This document shows, in pieces, positions 1 through 8,580 of a stretch of DNA of 61,554 nucleotides. Source of the stretch: JBFWUW01 sp050247075. GTDB taxonomy: Bacteria > Planctomycetota > Planctomycetia > Pirellulales > JBFWUW01. Within the stretch, counting starts at the first letter, position 1; each line of letters opens with the position of its first letter. A program made the translations under genes and the position numbers. The stretch is from contig JBFWUW010000041.1 of the NCBI GenBank assembly GCA_050247075.1, positions 1 to 61,554 of the forward strand, given 5' to 3'. The notes under the pieces were generated by a model. It saw nothing but the letters and a program-made list of their open reading frames with translations, was not told where the DNA came from and searched no databases.

Positions 1-377
1 TGACTGCAGCCGCGGCCGAGGGGGATTTGCTAACCCTCAAGTTGCGTTACAAGCTGCCCGACGGCGATACCAGCACGCTGTTGGAATTTCCGGTGAAGGA
101 TGCCGGCGCGGCCTACGGAGCGGCCAGTGGCGAGTTCAAGTTTGCCGCCGCCGTGGCCGGGTTTGGCATGCTGCTGCGTCGTTCTCCCTTTGCCGGTAAT
201 CTATCGTTCGACGCCGTCAAGGAACTGGCGACGGAGGGCAAAGGGGCCGACCCGCACGGTTATCGGGCGGAGTTCCTGGACCTGGTAGCCCGGGCCAATG
301 CCTTGCAACCGCCACCACCCGCGGCGGCAGCCCCAGCCGAGACACCGGCGGAAGAACCAGCCGCCAAGCAGCCGTAG
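1..377 (+). CDS. YfbK-like von Willebrand factor A protein, C-terminal end (partial)
   Basis: The reading frame is open from the first bases of the window, so only the C-terminus is present. The visible part runs from a stretch reading LKLRYKLPDGDTS through LLEFPV, FAAAVAGFGMLLR, a spaced GYRAEFLDLVARA and a proline/alanine-rich tail. This matches the C-terminal DUF3520 region that follows the VWA domain in YfbK-type proteins, which are exported or membrane-anchored proteins of unclear function. The VWA domain itself would lie upstream of the window. A TTG at 27 gives an apparent start but lies inside the domain, so it is not the true start. The Pro/Ala tail of about 20 residues after the domain is low complexity. 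Confidence 0.8.
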   Translation, partial: TAAAAEGDLLTLKLRYKLPDGDTSTLLEFPVKDAGAAYGAASGEFKFAAAVAGFGMLLRRSPFAGNLSFDAVKELATEGKGADPHGYRAEFLDLVARANALQPPPPAAAAPAETPAEEPAAKQP

Positions 378-392
378 TCCGGCGGCCGGGAA

Positions 393-1805
393 TTAATCGC
401 GCAGCCGCACAATGCGGGCGGCGACTTTGACAGGTACGGCATCGACCATGATGGGGCCGCTGCCGTTGTCGATCGCCGTGCGGTTGCCGCCCTGCCGCCG
501 TGCCGCAGCCAACGTGTCGTTGAGGCGGGCCACGATTTCATCGGTCGATTCCGTGGGACCGACCTCCAGCACGCCACAACTACAGGTGATTTGCAGATCG
601 CTGTCGCGGTCTTCAAAGGTTGTCGCGGCCAGCGATTGCCGAATCCGCTCGATGGCGCATTGCGCGCCGCGAGGTCCGGTTTCGCCGAAGAAGAACAAGA
701 ACCGCTGCCCGGCAACGCGTCCGACGCGGTCGAAGCCGCGGGACTTGCGCACCATATCCTGGATCAAGGCCCCGATTCCGCGAAGCATGCGGTCGCCCGT
801 GGCCCAGCCGTGCCGCAGGTTTAGGTCGACAAAGCCGTCGATGTCGAGCATGGCAACGCACAACCGGCGCTGCCGCGAGGGGTCGTTCCGCCACCATTGG
901 TGGAAGATTCCCTCTAGCGCCAGTCGGTTCTGCAATCCGGTCTGCTCGTCCGAGAGACGGGCCTTGTCGAGCGCTTCCAGCCGCTCCTCTCGACGCAGGA
1001 CTTGCACGGCGCACTCCTGCATGCTGTCGCGCAGTTCGTGCGCCAGATCCAGCAGCAGGCCTAACTCGTGCAACATCGACTGGCGGTCGCCTTCCAAGTC
1101 AGGGGCAAAAGTCAAACCGGCCGTATCGCGGAACATGCTTTCAATTTGGCCCGCCTGCCGTTCGAGGATGTCGATCAACGATAGTCCCTGCGGCGCGTAC
1201 TCCCTGGAGGCCGCCTGGTGGTCCCGCAAGTGCCGCAGGGCCGCACGCTGTTGTTCGCTCCACTCTTGATTTACTTCGCGCAGCACGCCCAAGCAGGCCG
1301 CGCGGGCGATGTCGCCCGACTCGGCGGTAAGCCCGCGGACCTGGCGGTCGATTTCGACCAGTTGGTCGCGGTATTCGCCAACTTGCAGTTTCAAGACCTC
1401 GATGGCCGCCTCGATGAAACTGTTTACCGGCCCGATCGAACCCAAGATCGACAGCCACTCGGCCGGGATATCGTGCGACCGCGATTCCACGGCCGAGGCA
1501 TCGACTTCCAGAGTCCGTGGCGGATTTTCGGCCAATTCGGGCAGGAAAGTCGACAAGTCCTCGCTTGAGTCGGGAACAGGCGAGTCATGCCCTTCGCTTT
1601 CCTCGGCAATGGGGGGCGAAACGGGCATGGCAGCCATCGGCTGGGCCACCGGTGGATATCTTGAAGCAACCACGGATCGTGGCGGCAGCAAGGCAGGTTC
1701 GGCTCGGCCGCGCGACCACAGTTCGGCCAAGGCCACGCCCAGGCCGATGTTGACGATCGCCACGAAGAGTACCAGCGCCACCACGATGAACTTGCTCCCC
1801 GCCAA
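393..1805 (-). CDS. Membrane GGDEF-domain protein, degenerate active site with intact I-site
   Basis: 470 residues. One N-terminal membrane helix (about 6-28) is followed by a proline-rich linker and a helical, probably coiled-coil region (about 130-280). The GGDEF domain runs from about 281 to 430. The metal-binding DxD-like pair is present at D321/D323, but the signature GGDEF/GGEEF loop reads AGQRF at 365-369, so the glycine and acidic residues needed to cyclise GTP are gone. The allosteric c-di-GMP site RxxD (RGFD, 356-359) is kept at the canonical five-residue spacing before that loop. Known degenerate GGDEF domains of this sort bind c-di-GMP as effectors, so a receptor role is inferred rather than synthesis. 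It is transcribed away from the HAD gene next door. Confidence 0.85.
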   Translation of the reverse strand: MAGSKFIVVALVLFVAIVNIGLGVALAELWSRGRAEPALLPPRSVVASRYPPVAQPMAAMPVSPPIAEESEGHDSPVPDSSEDLSTFLPELAENPPRTLEVDASAVESRSHDIPAEWLSILGSIGPVNSFIEAAIEVLKLQVGEYRDQLVEIDRQVRGLTAESGDIARAACLGVLREVNQEWSEQQRAALRHLRDHQAASREYAPQGLSLIDILERQAGQIESMFRDTAGLTFAPDLEGDRQSMLHELGLLLDLAHELRDSMQECAVQVLRREERLEALDKARLSDEQTGLQNRLALEGIFHQWWRNDPSRQRRLCVAMLDIDGFVDLNLRHGWATGDRMLRGIGALIQDMVRKSRGFDRVGRVAGQRFLFFFGETGPRGAQCAIERIRQSLAATTFEDRDSDLQITCSCGVLEVGPTESTDEIVARLNDTLAAARRQGGNRTAIDNGSGPIMVDAVPVKVAARIVRLRD

Positions 1806-1947
1806 GCGTCCATGTTAATTGACTACACGCCAAGTCAAGCATACGGCCGCCCGCATGAACGTGCCGGACAATCGCTTGAATTCGTCGGCGTTCACTCTAT
1901 ACGCGGCGTCTGGCCGTGTTGGGTGTAGCGGTTATAACGAACTTGCC

Positions 1948-2646
1948 ATGCTGAACTCCTTTGCCATTCCGTCCCAGGTTCGAGCCGTGCTGTTCGATGC
2001 CGTGGGGACGCTGATCCATCCGGAACCGCCCGTCGCGCCAGCCTACCGCAAGGTGGGGTGCCACTTCGGATCTTGCCTGGACGAAGACGAGATTCTTGTT
2101 CGGTTTAGGCAAGCATTCGCCCGGCAAGAGGCCCTGGACGCCGACAATGCTCTGGACGCTAGCGAAGAACGCGAACGAGCCCGCTGGCGGGCAATAGTGT
2201 CTGAAGTCTTTGATGACGTAACGGAAAAGGCCGGTCTGTTCGCGGCATTGTGGGAGCACTTCGCCGTCCCGGCGCATTGGCGGTTGTTTGACGACGCGGC
2301 CCCAGCCTGGTTGAATCTCAGCCAGCGGGGGTTGCGTCTGGGCATCGCATCCAACTTTGACCTGCGTTTAGAACGGCTGGCGGCGGCCATGCCGCCGCTG
2401 GACCAGGCTGCCGCGGTCTATGCCTCGACGCGGGTAGGCTATCGCAAGCCGGCCCGCGAATTCTTTCAAACCATCGAACGAGCCCTGGAATTGAATCCCG
2501 AGGAATTGCTACTGGTGGGAGACGACCAAGCGAACGACTTCAATGCGGCCCGTGCCGCGGGTTGGCATGCCGTCTTGGTGGTACGCGACCAGCAAAAACC
2601 ACCTGGTGTCGGCCTGAGCGTCCAGAGCCTCATGGAACTTTGTTGA
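1948..2646 (+). CDS. HAD-superfamily hydrolase (HAD-IA / REG-2-like)
   Basis: 232 residues from the ATG at 1948. An upstream in-frame start at 1819 would add a 43-residue extension with no family resemblance, so the later start is chosen. Motif I is FDAVGTL with nucleophile D17; the usual second Asp (D+2, general acid/base in phosphatases) is V19. Motif II is the Ser in IASNFD, motif III the Lys in GYRKPA, and motif IV the DDQANDFNAAR near the C-terminus. The helical cap follows motif I. The missing D+2 resembles haloacid dehalogenase and HDHD3/REG-2 branches more than classical phosphatases, so phosphatase activity should not be assumed. The substrate is unknown. Confidence 0.85.
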   Translation: MLNSFAIPSQVRAVLFDAVGTLIHPEPPVAPAYRKVGCHFGSCLDEDEILVRFRQAFARQEALDADNALDASEERERARWRAIVSEVFDDVTEKAGLFAALWEHFAVPAHWRLFDDAAPAWLNLSQRGLRLGIASNFDLRLERLAAAMPPLDQAAAVYASTRVGYRKPAREFFQTIERALELNPEELLLVGDDQANDFNAARAAGWHAVLVVRDQQKPPGVGLSVQSLMELC

Positions 2647-2769
2647 GCAACCTGGCGGTAATCTCCGCCAGCGTCTTGCATTCGCCGGCGGAACATCGCA
2701 TCATTCGTGGCGTTGTGCCGTTGCCGCATCTCGAGCGATAGAAACCTTTTTGCCGTGGGAGTTTTTCCG

Positions 2770-3615
2770 ATGAATGTTTGGCCGCTGGGTGTTTTTGCCA
2801 GCCTCGATGCCGGTTTGGGAGTCAAGCTGGAGGTCGCCAAGGAGTTGGGGGTACCAACCATTCAACTGCATGCGCCTGCCAAAGCCAGCCGCACGCCCGA
2901 CAAGGCCAAGGCCTTTTTGGCCCGCTTGAACGACTTTGGCATTACGCTGACCGCGGTCTTTGGCGGCTTCGAGGGTGAAAGCTATGCCGACATTCCCACC
3001 GTGGTCCGCACCGTGGGCCTGGTGCCGCCGGAGACCCGCTCGGCACGCACCCAAGAGATGAAGGAAATCGCCGACTTTGCGAAGCAGCTTGGGGTAGATG
3101 TGGTGGCCTTGCACTTGGGGTTCATTCCCCACGACTTAGGCGCGCCTTTGTATCGGGAGATTCTCAAGGTGACCCGTGATGTTTGCGACCACTGCGACCG
3201 CAATGGACAGGCCCTGCACCTGGAGACGGGCCAGGAATGCGCGGACGGCCTGTTGCAGTTCATCCACGATGTCCGGCGCGACAACCTGTTCATCAATTTT
3301 GACCCGGCCAACATGATCTTGTACGGCACGGGCGAGCCAATCGCCGCGTTGCGGCAGGTAGGAAAGTATGTGAAAAGCGTGCATTGCAAGGACGGCACGT
3401 GGGCCCGCCGGCCCGGGCAAGAGTGGGGCTGCGAAATGCCCCTGGGTCAAGGCGACGTGGGGATGTACAACTATCTCAAGACATTGCAAGAGATTGGTTA
3501 CACGGGGCCGCTCACGGTCGAACGCGAGATTCCCCAAGAACCGCAGCGACAAAAGGATGAAATCGGCCACGCGATTGGCCTGCTGAGCGGGCTGAAGGAA
3601 CGCTTGCTGGCGTAG
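2770..3615 (+). CDS. Sugar phosphate isomerase/epimerase family TIM-barrel protein
   Basis: 281 residues from the ATG at 2770, with a purine-rich GGGAG just upstream; an earlier in-frame ATG at 2707 precedes that site and is disfavoured. The fold is the AP-endonuclease-2-like TIM barrel of xylose isomerase and hexulose-6-phosphate isomerase relatives. Recognisable elements are the N-terminal GVKLEVAKELG strand-helix, the ALHLGFIPHD segment, an ETGQE motif carrying a metal-ligand Glu, INFDPANM with a metal-ligand Asp, KSVHCKDG with His, and the C-terminal TVEREI with the last Glu. These are the usual divalent-metal ligands of the family. The substrate cannot be assigned. The following PHA-type gene lies 96 bp downstream on the same strand. 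Confidence 0.88.
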   Translation: MNVWPLGVFASLDAGLGVKLEVAKELGVPTIQLHAPAKASRTPDKAKAFLARLNDFGITLTAVFGGFEGESYADIPTVVRTVGLVPPETRSARTQEMKEIADFAKQLGVDVVALHLGFIPHDLGAPLYREILKVTRDVCDHCDRNGQALHLETGQECADGLLQFIHDVRRDNLFINFDPANMILYGTGEPIAALRQVGKYVKSVHCKDGTWARRPGQEWGCEMPLGQGDVGMYNYLKTLQEIGYTGPLTVEREIPQEPQRQKDEIGHAIGLLSGLKERLLA

Positions 3616-3711
3616 GAATCGAAATTGAACTATCGCATCGTTTGCCCGGCGGCATAGAATAGCCGTCGGTTTTGGAATGCCGATGGACTTGTTTTCTTGA
3701 GGAATGCGACC

Positions 3712-4035
3712 ATGCCCAAACTGTCGATACCCGTGCCACACCAGTTGGACGCCGAGGATGTCAAGAATCGGCTGATGGGACTGATGGACAAGATCAAGGA
3801 GCGGCACGGCGACAAGTTCAGCAACCTCAAGGAAGAATGGGGCGAGAATTCCGGCACCTTCAGCTTTTCGACGTACGGATTTAACGTCAAAGGGACGGTT
3901 ACCTCCGAACCGGGAAAAGTCGTGCTCGATGCCGAGCTTCCCTTTGCCGCCATGATGTTCAAGGGCAAGATCGAGCAAGAAGTCCGTGAAACGCTAACCC
4001 GAGTATTGGGCAGCGAGAAACGCCCAGAGGCGTAA
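3712..4035 (+). CDS. Polyhydroxyalkanoic acid system family protein
   Basis: 107 residues from the ATG at 3712. The sequence opens with MPKLSIPVPHQL, has a charged helix (about 15-40), an alternating strand region and ends with FKGKIEQEVRETLTRVL. This fits the small PHA granule-region family (PF09650/TIGR02610), found near polyhydroxyalkanoate synthesis genes in proteobacteria and as stand-alone copies elsewhere. No PHA synthase is present in this window, and the MaoC-type hydratase at 26.8 kb is too far away to imply an operon. The biochemical function is unknown. Two A/G-rich segments upstream could serve as ribosome binding sites. Confidence 0.8.
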   Translation: MPKLSIPVPHQLDAEDVKNRLMGLMDKIKERHGDKFSNLKEEWGENSGTFSFSTYGFNVKGTVTSEPGKVVLDAELPFAAMMFKGKIEQEVRETLTRVLGSEKRPEA

Positions 4036-4050
4036 ACCGGACAATGCTGG

Positions 4051-4269
4051 TTAGCCGCACTCGCCCAGGGCCACCGCATTACGGCGACTGAGGACGTATT
4101 CCAGGATGGTGCGGCGGCAGGCGGTGCAACCGTCTCCGGCACCGGTTTGCTCGACGACGTCTTGTACGCTTTGCAACTCGCCGTTCTCCACGGCATCTAG
4201 AATGTCAGCTTCGGTGATTTTTAGGCACCGGCAGACGATTTTCGAGTCGCATTGGTAGGCGGGACTCAT
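4051..4269 (-). CDS. bfd: Bacterioferritin-associated ferredoxin-like [2Fe-2S] protein
   Basis: 72 residues. The four cluster cysteines of the Fer2_BFD domain are in place: C13-x-C15 near the N-terminus and C48-x2-C51 near the C-terminus, within CRCLKITEADI and GDGCTACRRTI. In E. coli Bfd accepts electrons and drives iron release from bacterioferritin; related domains occur in NifU and nitrite reductases, so partnership with bacterioferritin here is inferred. No bacterioferritin gene is in the window. The gene lies behind a good sigma70-type promoter with a Fur-box-like palindrome over the start of transcription, which fits iron-repressed expression, as for E. coli bfd. Confidence 0.85.
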   Translation of the reverse strand: MSPAYQCDSKIVCRCLKITEADILDAVENGELQSVQDVVEQTGAGDGCTACRRTILEYVLSRRNAVALGECG

Positions 4270-4340
4270 GGCAATACTTCAGCGTGGGAGATTTCTCGTT
4301 CGGCGGCAGCTTTGGTTTTCGCAGCTTTTTTTGGCCGATG

Positions 4341-4355
4341 TGAGAATGAGTCTCA
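4341..4355 (-). promoter_or_regulatory. Fur-box-like operator over the bfd transcription start
   Basis: The 15-bp sequence TGAGACTCATTCTCA (minus strand) is a 7-1-7 inverted repeat with one imperfect pair and follows the Fur heptamer pattern TGAnAAT-n-ATTnTCA. It lies about 7-21 bp downstream of the predicted transcription start, where a bound repressor would block initiation or clearance. The combination of a Fur-like site with a bacterioferritin-associated ferredoxin supports iron control; that is inference. Confidence 0.55.
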
Positions 4356-4368
4356 ATATCACGCTCTC

Positions 4369-4396
4369 ATCATATTCGATCCGCCTTGTGGGTCAA
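4369..4396 (-). promoter_or_regulatory. Sigma70-type promoter of the bfd-like gene
   Basis: On the minus strand TTGACC (plus 4391-4396) and TATGAT (plus 4369-4374) are separated by 16 bp. Each hexamer has a single mismatch to the E. coli-type consensus. The start of transcription would fall near 4362, giving a leader of about 90 nt before the ATG at 4269. Planctomycete housekeeping promoters are poorly characterised, so this rests on consensus matching only. Confidence 0.6.
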
Positions 4397-4421
4397 GCAA
4401 AAAAATGGAAAGTATTTATAG

Positions 4422-4486
4422 AAGGCGATTCCATCGCCGATTGGCCCGATCCGTGCCGCCGCATCGGCGATGGAATCGCCTCCTAC
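4422..4486. repeat. Two hairpin-repeat copies in inverted orientation
   Basis: Two members of the dispersed 24-bp hairpin family face each other. The first (4422-4441, plus orientation) has its outer arm degraded to ATAGAA; the second (4463-4486, minus orientation) is a perfect copy: outer arm GTAGGA, stem GGCGAT, loop TCC, stem ATCGCC. The inverted pair could also form one long stem across the 21-bp spacer. It sits between the metH stop and the bfd promoter. Confidence 0.85.
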
Positions 4487-4509
4487 GGTCTACGGCCTTT
4501 AGCCTAACT

Positions 4510-7500
4510 TCAGGCCGGCTCGTATCCCAAATTGGGACTTAACCACCGCTCGATCTCGCCCAGCGGCATCTGCTTACGGCGGGCGTATTCCTCCACTTGG
4601 TCGCGTGTAAGGCGATCGACGGAGAAATAGCGGCTTTCGGGATGGGCCAGATACCAGCCACTGACGCTGGCCGCCGGGTGCATGGCAAAGTTTTCGGTCA
4701 GCCTGATGCCGGCATCGGCCTCGGCCCCCAACAGGTTGAACAGCGCCCGCTTTTCCGTGTGGTCGGGACAGGCTGGATAGCCCGGCGCGGGGCGGATGCC
4801 ACGGTACTTTTCGTCGATCAAGTCCTCGCCGCTGAGTTGCTCCTGGCAGCCGTAGCCCCAATCGCAGCGTGCCTGCAAATGCATCCGTTCGGCAAAGGCC
4901 TCGGCCAGACGGTCGGCCAGAGCCTTAACCATGATGGCGCTGGGGTCGTCCTGGGCCAACGCGTATTTGTGGGCCAGTTCATCGGCACCAATGCCAGTGG
5001 TCACGGCAAAAGCACCCATGTAGTCGGCTCGGCCGCTCTCAATTGGCGCGACAAAATCGGCCAGTGAGTAAAAGCATTTCACGCCAACCCGTTCCCACTG
5101 TTGCCGCAGCATGTGAAAGCGGGCCAGTTCCGTCCGCCGCGATTCATCGGTGTAGAGCACGACATCGTCACCCGATGAATTGGCTGGCCACAGCCCGTAC
5201 ACCGCGTTGGCCGTAATCTGCTTCTTCTCGATCAGTTCGGCCAGCATCTCTTGGGCATCGTCAAACAACTCGCGGGCAACCGGACCAACGGTAGCATCGG
5301 AAAGTATCGCCGGGTACTTGCCATGCAGCTCCCAGGCCTGAAAAAAGGGCGACCAGTCGATGTAGTTTACCAGGTCGGCCAACGGGTAGTCCCGCAACAC
5401 GCGCCGGCCAAGCGTGCGGGGCTGAGGAATATCGACGGTGCTCCAATCGGTGGCAAACCGCCGGGCGAGCGCCTCTGCGTACGATACTAGCTTGGCCTGG
5501 TCACGGCGTTTGAAGGCTTCGACCAGTTTGGCCTGCGCCTTTTGGTTGTCTTGCTCAAAGGCGGGACGAAGCTCGGTGCTCAGCAGCTTTTCAACGACAC
5601 CGACGCAACGCGAGGCATCCAGCACGTGGACGGTTGGCAACTGATAACTGGGGGCGATCTTCACGGCGGTGTGCTTGGCGCTAGTCGTGGCTCCGCCGAT
5701 CAGCAGCGGCAATTTCGAGCCTTGCCGCTCCATCTCCTTGGCCACATGGACCATTTCGTCCAGGCTAGGGGTGATCAGGCCACTCAGCCCGATGAGATCG
5801 GCACCTTCCTTAGCGGCGGTTTCGAGGATTTTTTCACAAGGGACCATCACGCCCAGATCGACGACCTTGTAGTTATTGCAGGCCAACACCACGCCGACGA
5901 TATTCTTGCCAATGTCGTGGACGTCCCCTTTGACCGTGGCCAGCACAATCGTGCCGCGGGCTTGTTGCGCCGTGTCGCCAGCAGCCAGTTTTTCTTGCTC
6001 CATGAACGGCAGCAGATAGGCCACGGCCTTTTTCATCACGCGGGCGCTTTTTACGACCTGCGGCAGAAACATCTTGCCCGCCCCGAACAGGTCGCCCACG
6101 ATGCTCATGCCGTCCATCAGCGGACCTTCAATGATCCGCAGCGTTGGGGAGTATTTTTGGCGAGCTTCCTCGGCGTCGGCCTCGATAAAGTCGGTGATCC
6201 CTTTGACCAGGGCGTGCGACAGGCGTTCCTCGACCGTGCCGTTGCGCCACGAAAGGTCGGGGCCACTCGCGGCTTTCCCGTGACGCTTGACCGAATCGGC
6301 GAACTCCACCAGCCGCTCGGTGGCGTCGGGCCGACGGTCGAACAATACATCTTCCACCCTTTCCAGTAGTTCGGGAGGAATCTCTTGGTAGACGGCCAGT
6401 TGCCCGGCGTTGACGATGCCCATGTCCAACCCGGCCTGAATCGCATGGTAGAGAAAGGCCGAGTGCATCGCCTCGCGGACGACATCGTTGCCGCGAAACG
6501 AGAACGAAATATTGCTGACGCCGCCCGATATCTTTGCGCCGGGGCAAAGCTGTTTGATTTGCCGCGTGGCCTCGATGAAGTTGATAGCGTAGCGGTTGTG
6601 CTCCTCGATACCGGTGGCGACCGTGAGGATGTTGGGATCAAAGATGATATCTTGCGGCGGAAAGCCGACCTCTTCCGTCAGCAGCTTGAAGGCCCGCTGG
6701 CAAATGCGGACCTTGTCTTCAACCGTAACGGCCTGTCCCTGTTCGTCGAAGGCCATCACCACCACGGCCGCGCCGTAACGGCGGACCAGCCGAGCTGCTT
6801 GTAAAAACTCCGCCTCGCCCGCCTTAAGGCTAATGGAGTTGACGACTCCCTTGCCTTGCAGGCATTTCAGGCCGGCTTCGATCACGGTCCACTTAGAACT
6901 ATCGACCATCACCGGCACGCGGCCCGCCCCTTGCGTGTCGCTGCCGATCAGCCGCAACAGACGGGTCATGCTGGCTTCGCCGTCCAACAGGGCCTCGTCC
7001 ATGTTGACGTCGATAATGTTCGCGCCGTTCTCCACCTGCCCCTGGGCCACACTCACCGCTTCGTCGAACTTGTTCCCCAAGATCAGACGGGCAAATGCCT
7101 TGGAGCCGGTGACGTTGGTCCGCTCGCCGACCATGGTAAAGTTGCTCTCGGGCCGCAGCGTGAAGGCCTCCGTGCCGCTGAGCCGCATATAAGGCGAGGG
7201 CGGACCCGGCTTGCGGGGGCGAATCTTGTTTACCCGTTCGGCAATGGCGCGGATGTGGGCGGGCGTTGTGCCGCAACATCCGCCGACGATATTCACCCAG
7301 CCGTTGTCGGCGAATTCGCCCACCATCTCGGCCATTTGCCGCGGCTCCAGCGTGTATTTGCCAAACTCGTCGGGCAGACCGGCGTTGGGGTAGCAAATGA
7401 TCCGCGTGGGGGCCACATTCGCCAGGTCTTGCAAGTGGGCCCGCATCAATTCCGGTCCCAGGGCGCAGTTCATCCCAACGCCCAACAAGGGGGCGTGCGA

Positions 7501-8223
7501 GATCGAATTCCAAAAGGCCTCCACCGTTTGGCTGGAGACAAACGTGCGGCCATGTTCGTTGAACGTGCCGGAGACCAACAACGGCACCTGTCGGCCGCAA
7601 GCTTCAAAACATTGGGCCGCGGCAAACAGGCAGGCTTTCAGCGTGAGCGTGTCGATTGCCGTTTCGGGCAGCAGCAGATCGACGCCCGCCTCGATCATGG
7701 CGGCGATCTGCACGCGGTACGCTTCGACCATTTGATCGAAGGAAACCGCCACCGCGGTGGGATCCTCGACGTTGGTGGAGACCGTCAGCGTTTTGGAAGT
7801 GGGGCCGATCGAACCGGCTACGAACCGTGGCTTGCGGGGATCGCGTTCGGTGAATTCATCGGCGGCCTTTCGAGCGCACTGAATGGCCGCCACGTTCAAT
7901 TCGTGGATCAAATCGTGGGGAAGTTCAAAGTCGTCCAGCACCACCGAGGTCGCGCCGAAGGAGTTCGATTCGACAATATCCGCGCCCGCCTCGAAGTACT
8001 GCCGATGGATCTGTGTGACTTTTTCGGGATGCGTCAGGCAGAGGATATCGGTGAAGCGGATCAAGTCCTTATGGTGGCCGGCAAACCGCTGGCCGCGGAC
8101 CTGCGCTTCGTCCAGCTTCAGCGCCTGCACCATCGTCCCCATGGCCCCATCCAATATCAGGATGCGTTCATCGAGCAATTGCTCGATCTGAGAAGGTGCG
8201 CTCGGGGCGGCCTGGTTGGGCAT
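4510..8223 (-). CDS. metH: Cobalamin-dependent methionine synthase
   Basis: 1237 residues, full length (E. coli MetH has 1227). It transfers the methyl group of 5-methyltetrahydrofolate to homocysteine through cob(I)alamin. Four modules appear in order: the homocysteine domain (about 15-335) with zinc cysteines in GMNCALGPELM and GGCCGTTPAH; the pterin-binding domain (about 355-620) containing FTMVGERTNVTGSKAF; the cap plus B12-binding domain with the lower-ligand motif DVHDIG (His769) and VGLSGLITPSLDEM; and the AdoMet reactivation domain ending in AMHPAASVSGWYLAHP. All catalytic landmarks are present. The gene stands alone behind a long leader of consecutive hairpins. Its cofactor need is met in part by the adenosyltransferase-bearing cobalamin metabolism seen at 45.3 kb. 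Confidence 0.97.
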   Translation of the reverse strand: MPNQAAPSAPSQIEQLLDERILILDGAMGTMVQALKLDEAQVRGQRFAGHHKDLIRFTDILCLTHPEKVTQIHRQYFEAGADIVESNSFGATSVVLDDFELPHDLIHELNVAAIQCARKAADEFTERDPRKPRFVAGSIGPTSKTLTVSTNVEDPTAVAVSFDQMVEAYRVQIAAMIEAGVDLLLPETAIDTLTLKACLFAAAQCFEACGRQVPLLVSGTFNEHGRTFVSSQTVEAFWNSISHAPLLGVGMNCALGPELMRAHLQDLANVAPTRIICYPNAGLPDEFGKYTLEPRQMAEMVGEFADNGWVNIVGGCCGTTPAHIRAIAERVNKIRPRKPGPPSPYMRLSGTEAFTLRPESNFTMVGERTNVTGSKAFARLILGNKFDEAVSVAQGQVENGANIIDVNMDEALLDGEASMTRLLRLIGSDTQGAGRVPVMVDSSKWTVIEAGLKCLQGKGVVNSISLKAGEAEFLQAARLVRRYGAAVVVMAFDEQGQAVTVEDKVRICQRAFKLLTEEVGFPPQDIIFDPNILTVATGIEEHNRYAINFIEATRQIKQLCPGAKISGGVSNISFSFRGNDVVREAMHSAFLYHAIQAGLDMGIVNAGQLAVYQEIPPELLERVEDVLFDRRPDATERLVEFADSVKRHGKAASGPDLSWRNGTVEERLSHALVKGITDFIEADAEEARQKYSPTLRIIEGPLMDGMSIVGDLFGAGKMFLPQVVKSARVMKKAVAYLLPFMEQEKLAAGDTAQQARGTIVLATVKGDVHDIGKNIVGVVLACNNYKVVDLGVMVPCEKILETAAKEGADLIGLSGLITPSLDEMVHVAKEMERQGSKLPLLIGGATTSAKHTAVKIAPSYQLPTVHVLDASRCVGVVEKLLSTELRPAFEQDNQKAQAKLVEAFKRRDQAKLVSYAEALARRFATDWSTVDIPQPRTLGRRVLRDYPLADLVNYIDWSPFFQAWELHGKYPAILSDATVGPVARELFDDAQEMLAELIEKKQITANAVYGLWPANSSGDDVVLYTDESRRTELARFHMLRQQWERVGVKCFYSLADFVAPIESGRADYMGAFAVTTGIGADELAHKYALAQDDPSAIMVKALADRLAEAFAERMHLQARCDWGYGCQEQLSGEDLIDEKYRGIRPAPGYPACPDHTEKRALFNLLGAEADAGIRLTENFAMHPAASVSGWYLAHPESRYFSVDRLTRDQVEEYARRKQMPLGEIERWLSPNLGYEPA

Positions 8224-8308
8224 AATTCAGGTATCTAGCAGGGAAACTGGGAAGCGCCAAATAACGGGAATCACCACTCGCGCGCAAGAATCAGGCGGCG
8301 GTGGGGGT

Positions 8309-8462
8309 GGCTTGCCACGCATCAACAGGACAAGCCTGACAGGTTAGAAGTTCGCAACTTCCTGGCTGGCAGCGCTTTCGCTGCAATTATCGCACAGCTA
8401 CGAAATAGCGGCAAGGCGACTTCGCTTGCCTAGCTTGCCAAAATCCCGCCCCATACGGGGGC
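8309..8462 (-). promoter_or_regulatory. Array of five hairpins in the metH leader
   Basis: Five consecutive inverted repeats lie between metH and the divergent gene: GGCTTG/CAAGCC at 8309-8336, GAAGTT-CGC-AACTTC at 8347-8361, GCAGCG-CTTT-CGCTGC at 8369-8384, GGCAAG/CTTGCC at 8410-8430 with an inner CGA/TCG pair, and GCCCC/GGGGC at 8448-8462. They start about 86 nt upstream of the metH ATG. A structured 5' leader is one reading; a cluster of palindromic intergenic elements is the other. The conserved core of a cobalamin or SAM riboswitch could not be recognised. Confidence 0.5.
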
Positions 8463-8580
8463 ATTACAACCGTTAGATTCAAGTCTGTTCAATGTGCCGC
8501 CGATACAAGTGCCAAGAGGCCGCAAAGTCGGCACAATCGCTACGTTCAAGCTGTCATTTTCCATCGACAAGGCCAGCGCG

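Noticed and set aside
4252..4542. 96- and 79-codon frames over the bfd promoter
   Set aside because: They cover the promoter, operator and hairpin copies and have no coding character.
6856..8238. 460-codon plus-strand reading frame across metH
   Set aside because: It is antisense to the conserved metH domains and shows no family resemblance; high GC creates such frames.
8224..8493. Cobalamin riboswitch upstream of metH
   Set aside because: Only AGCCAGGA resembles the B12 box. The conserved upstream core elements and the rest of the box are missing.
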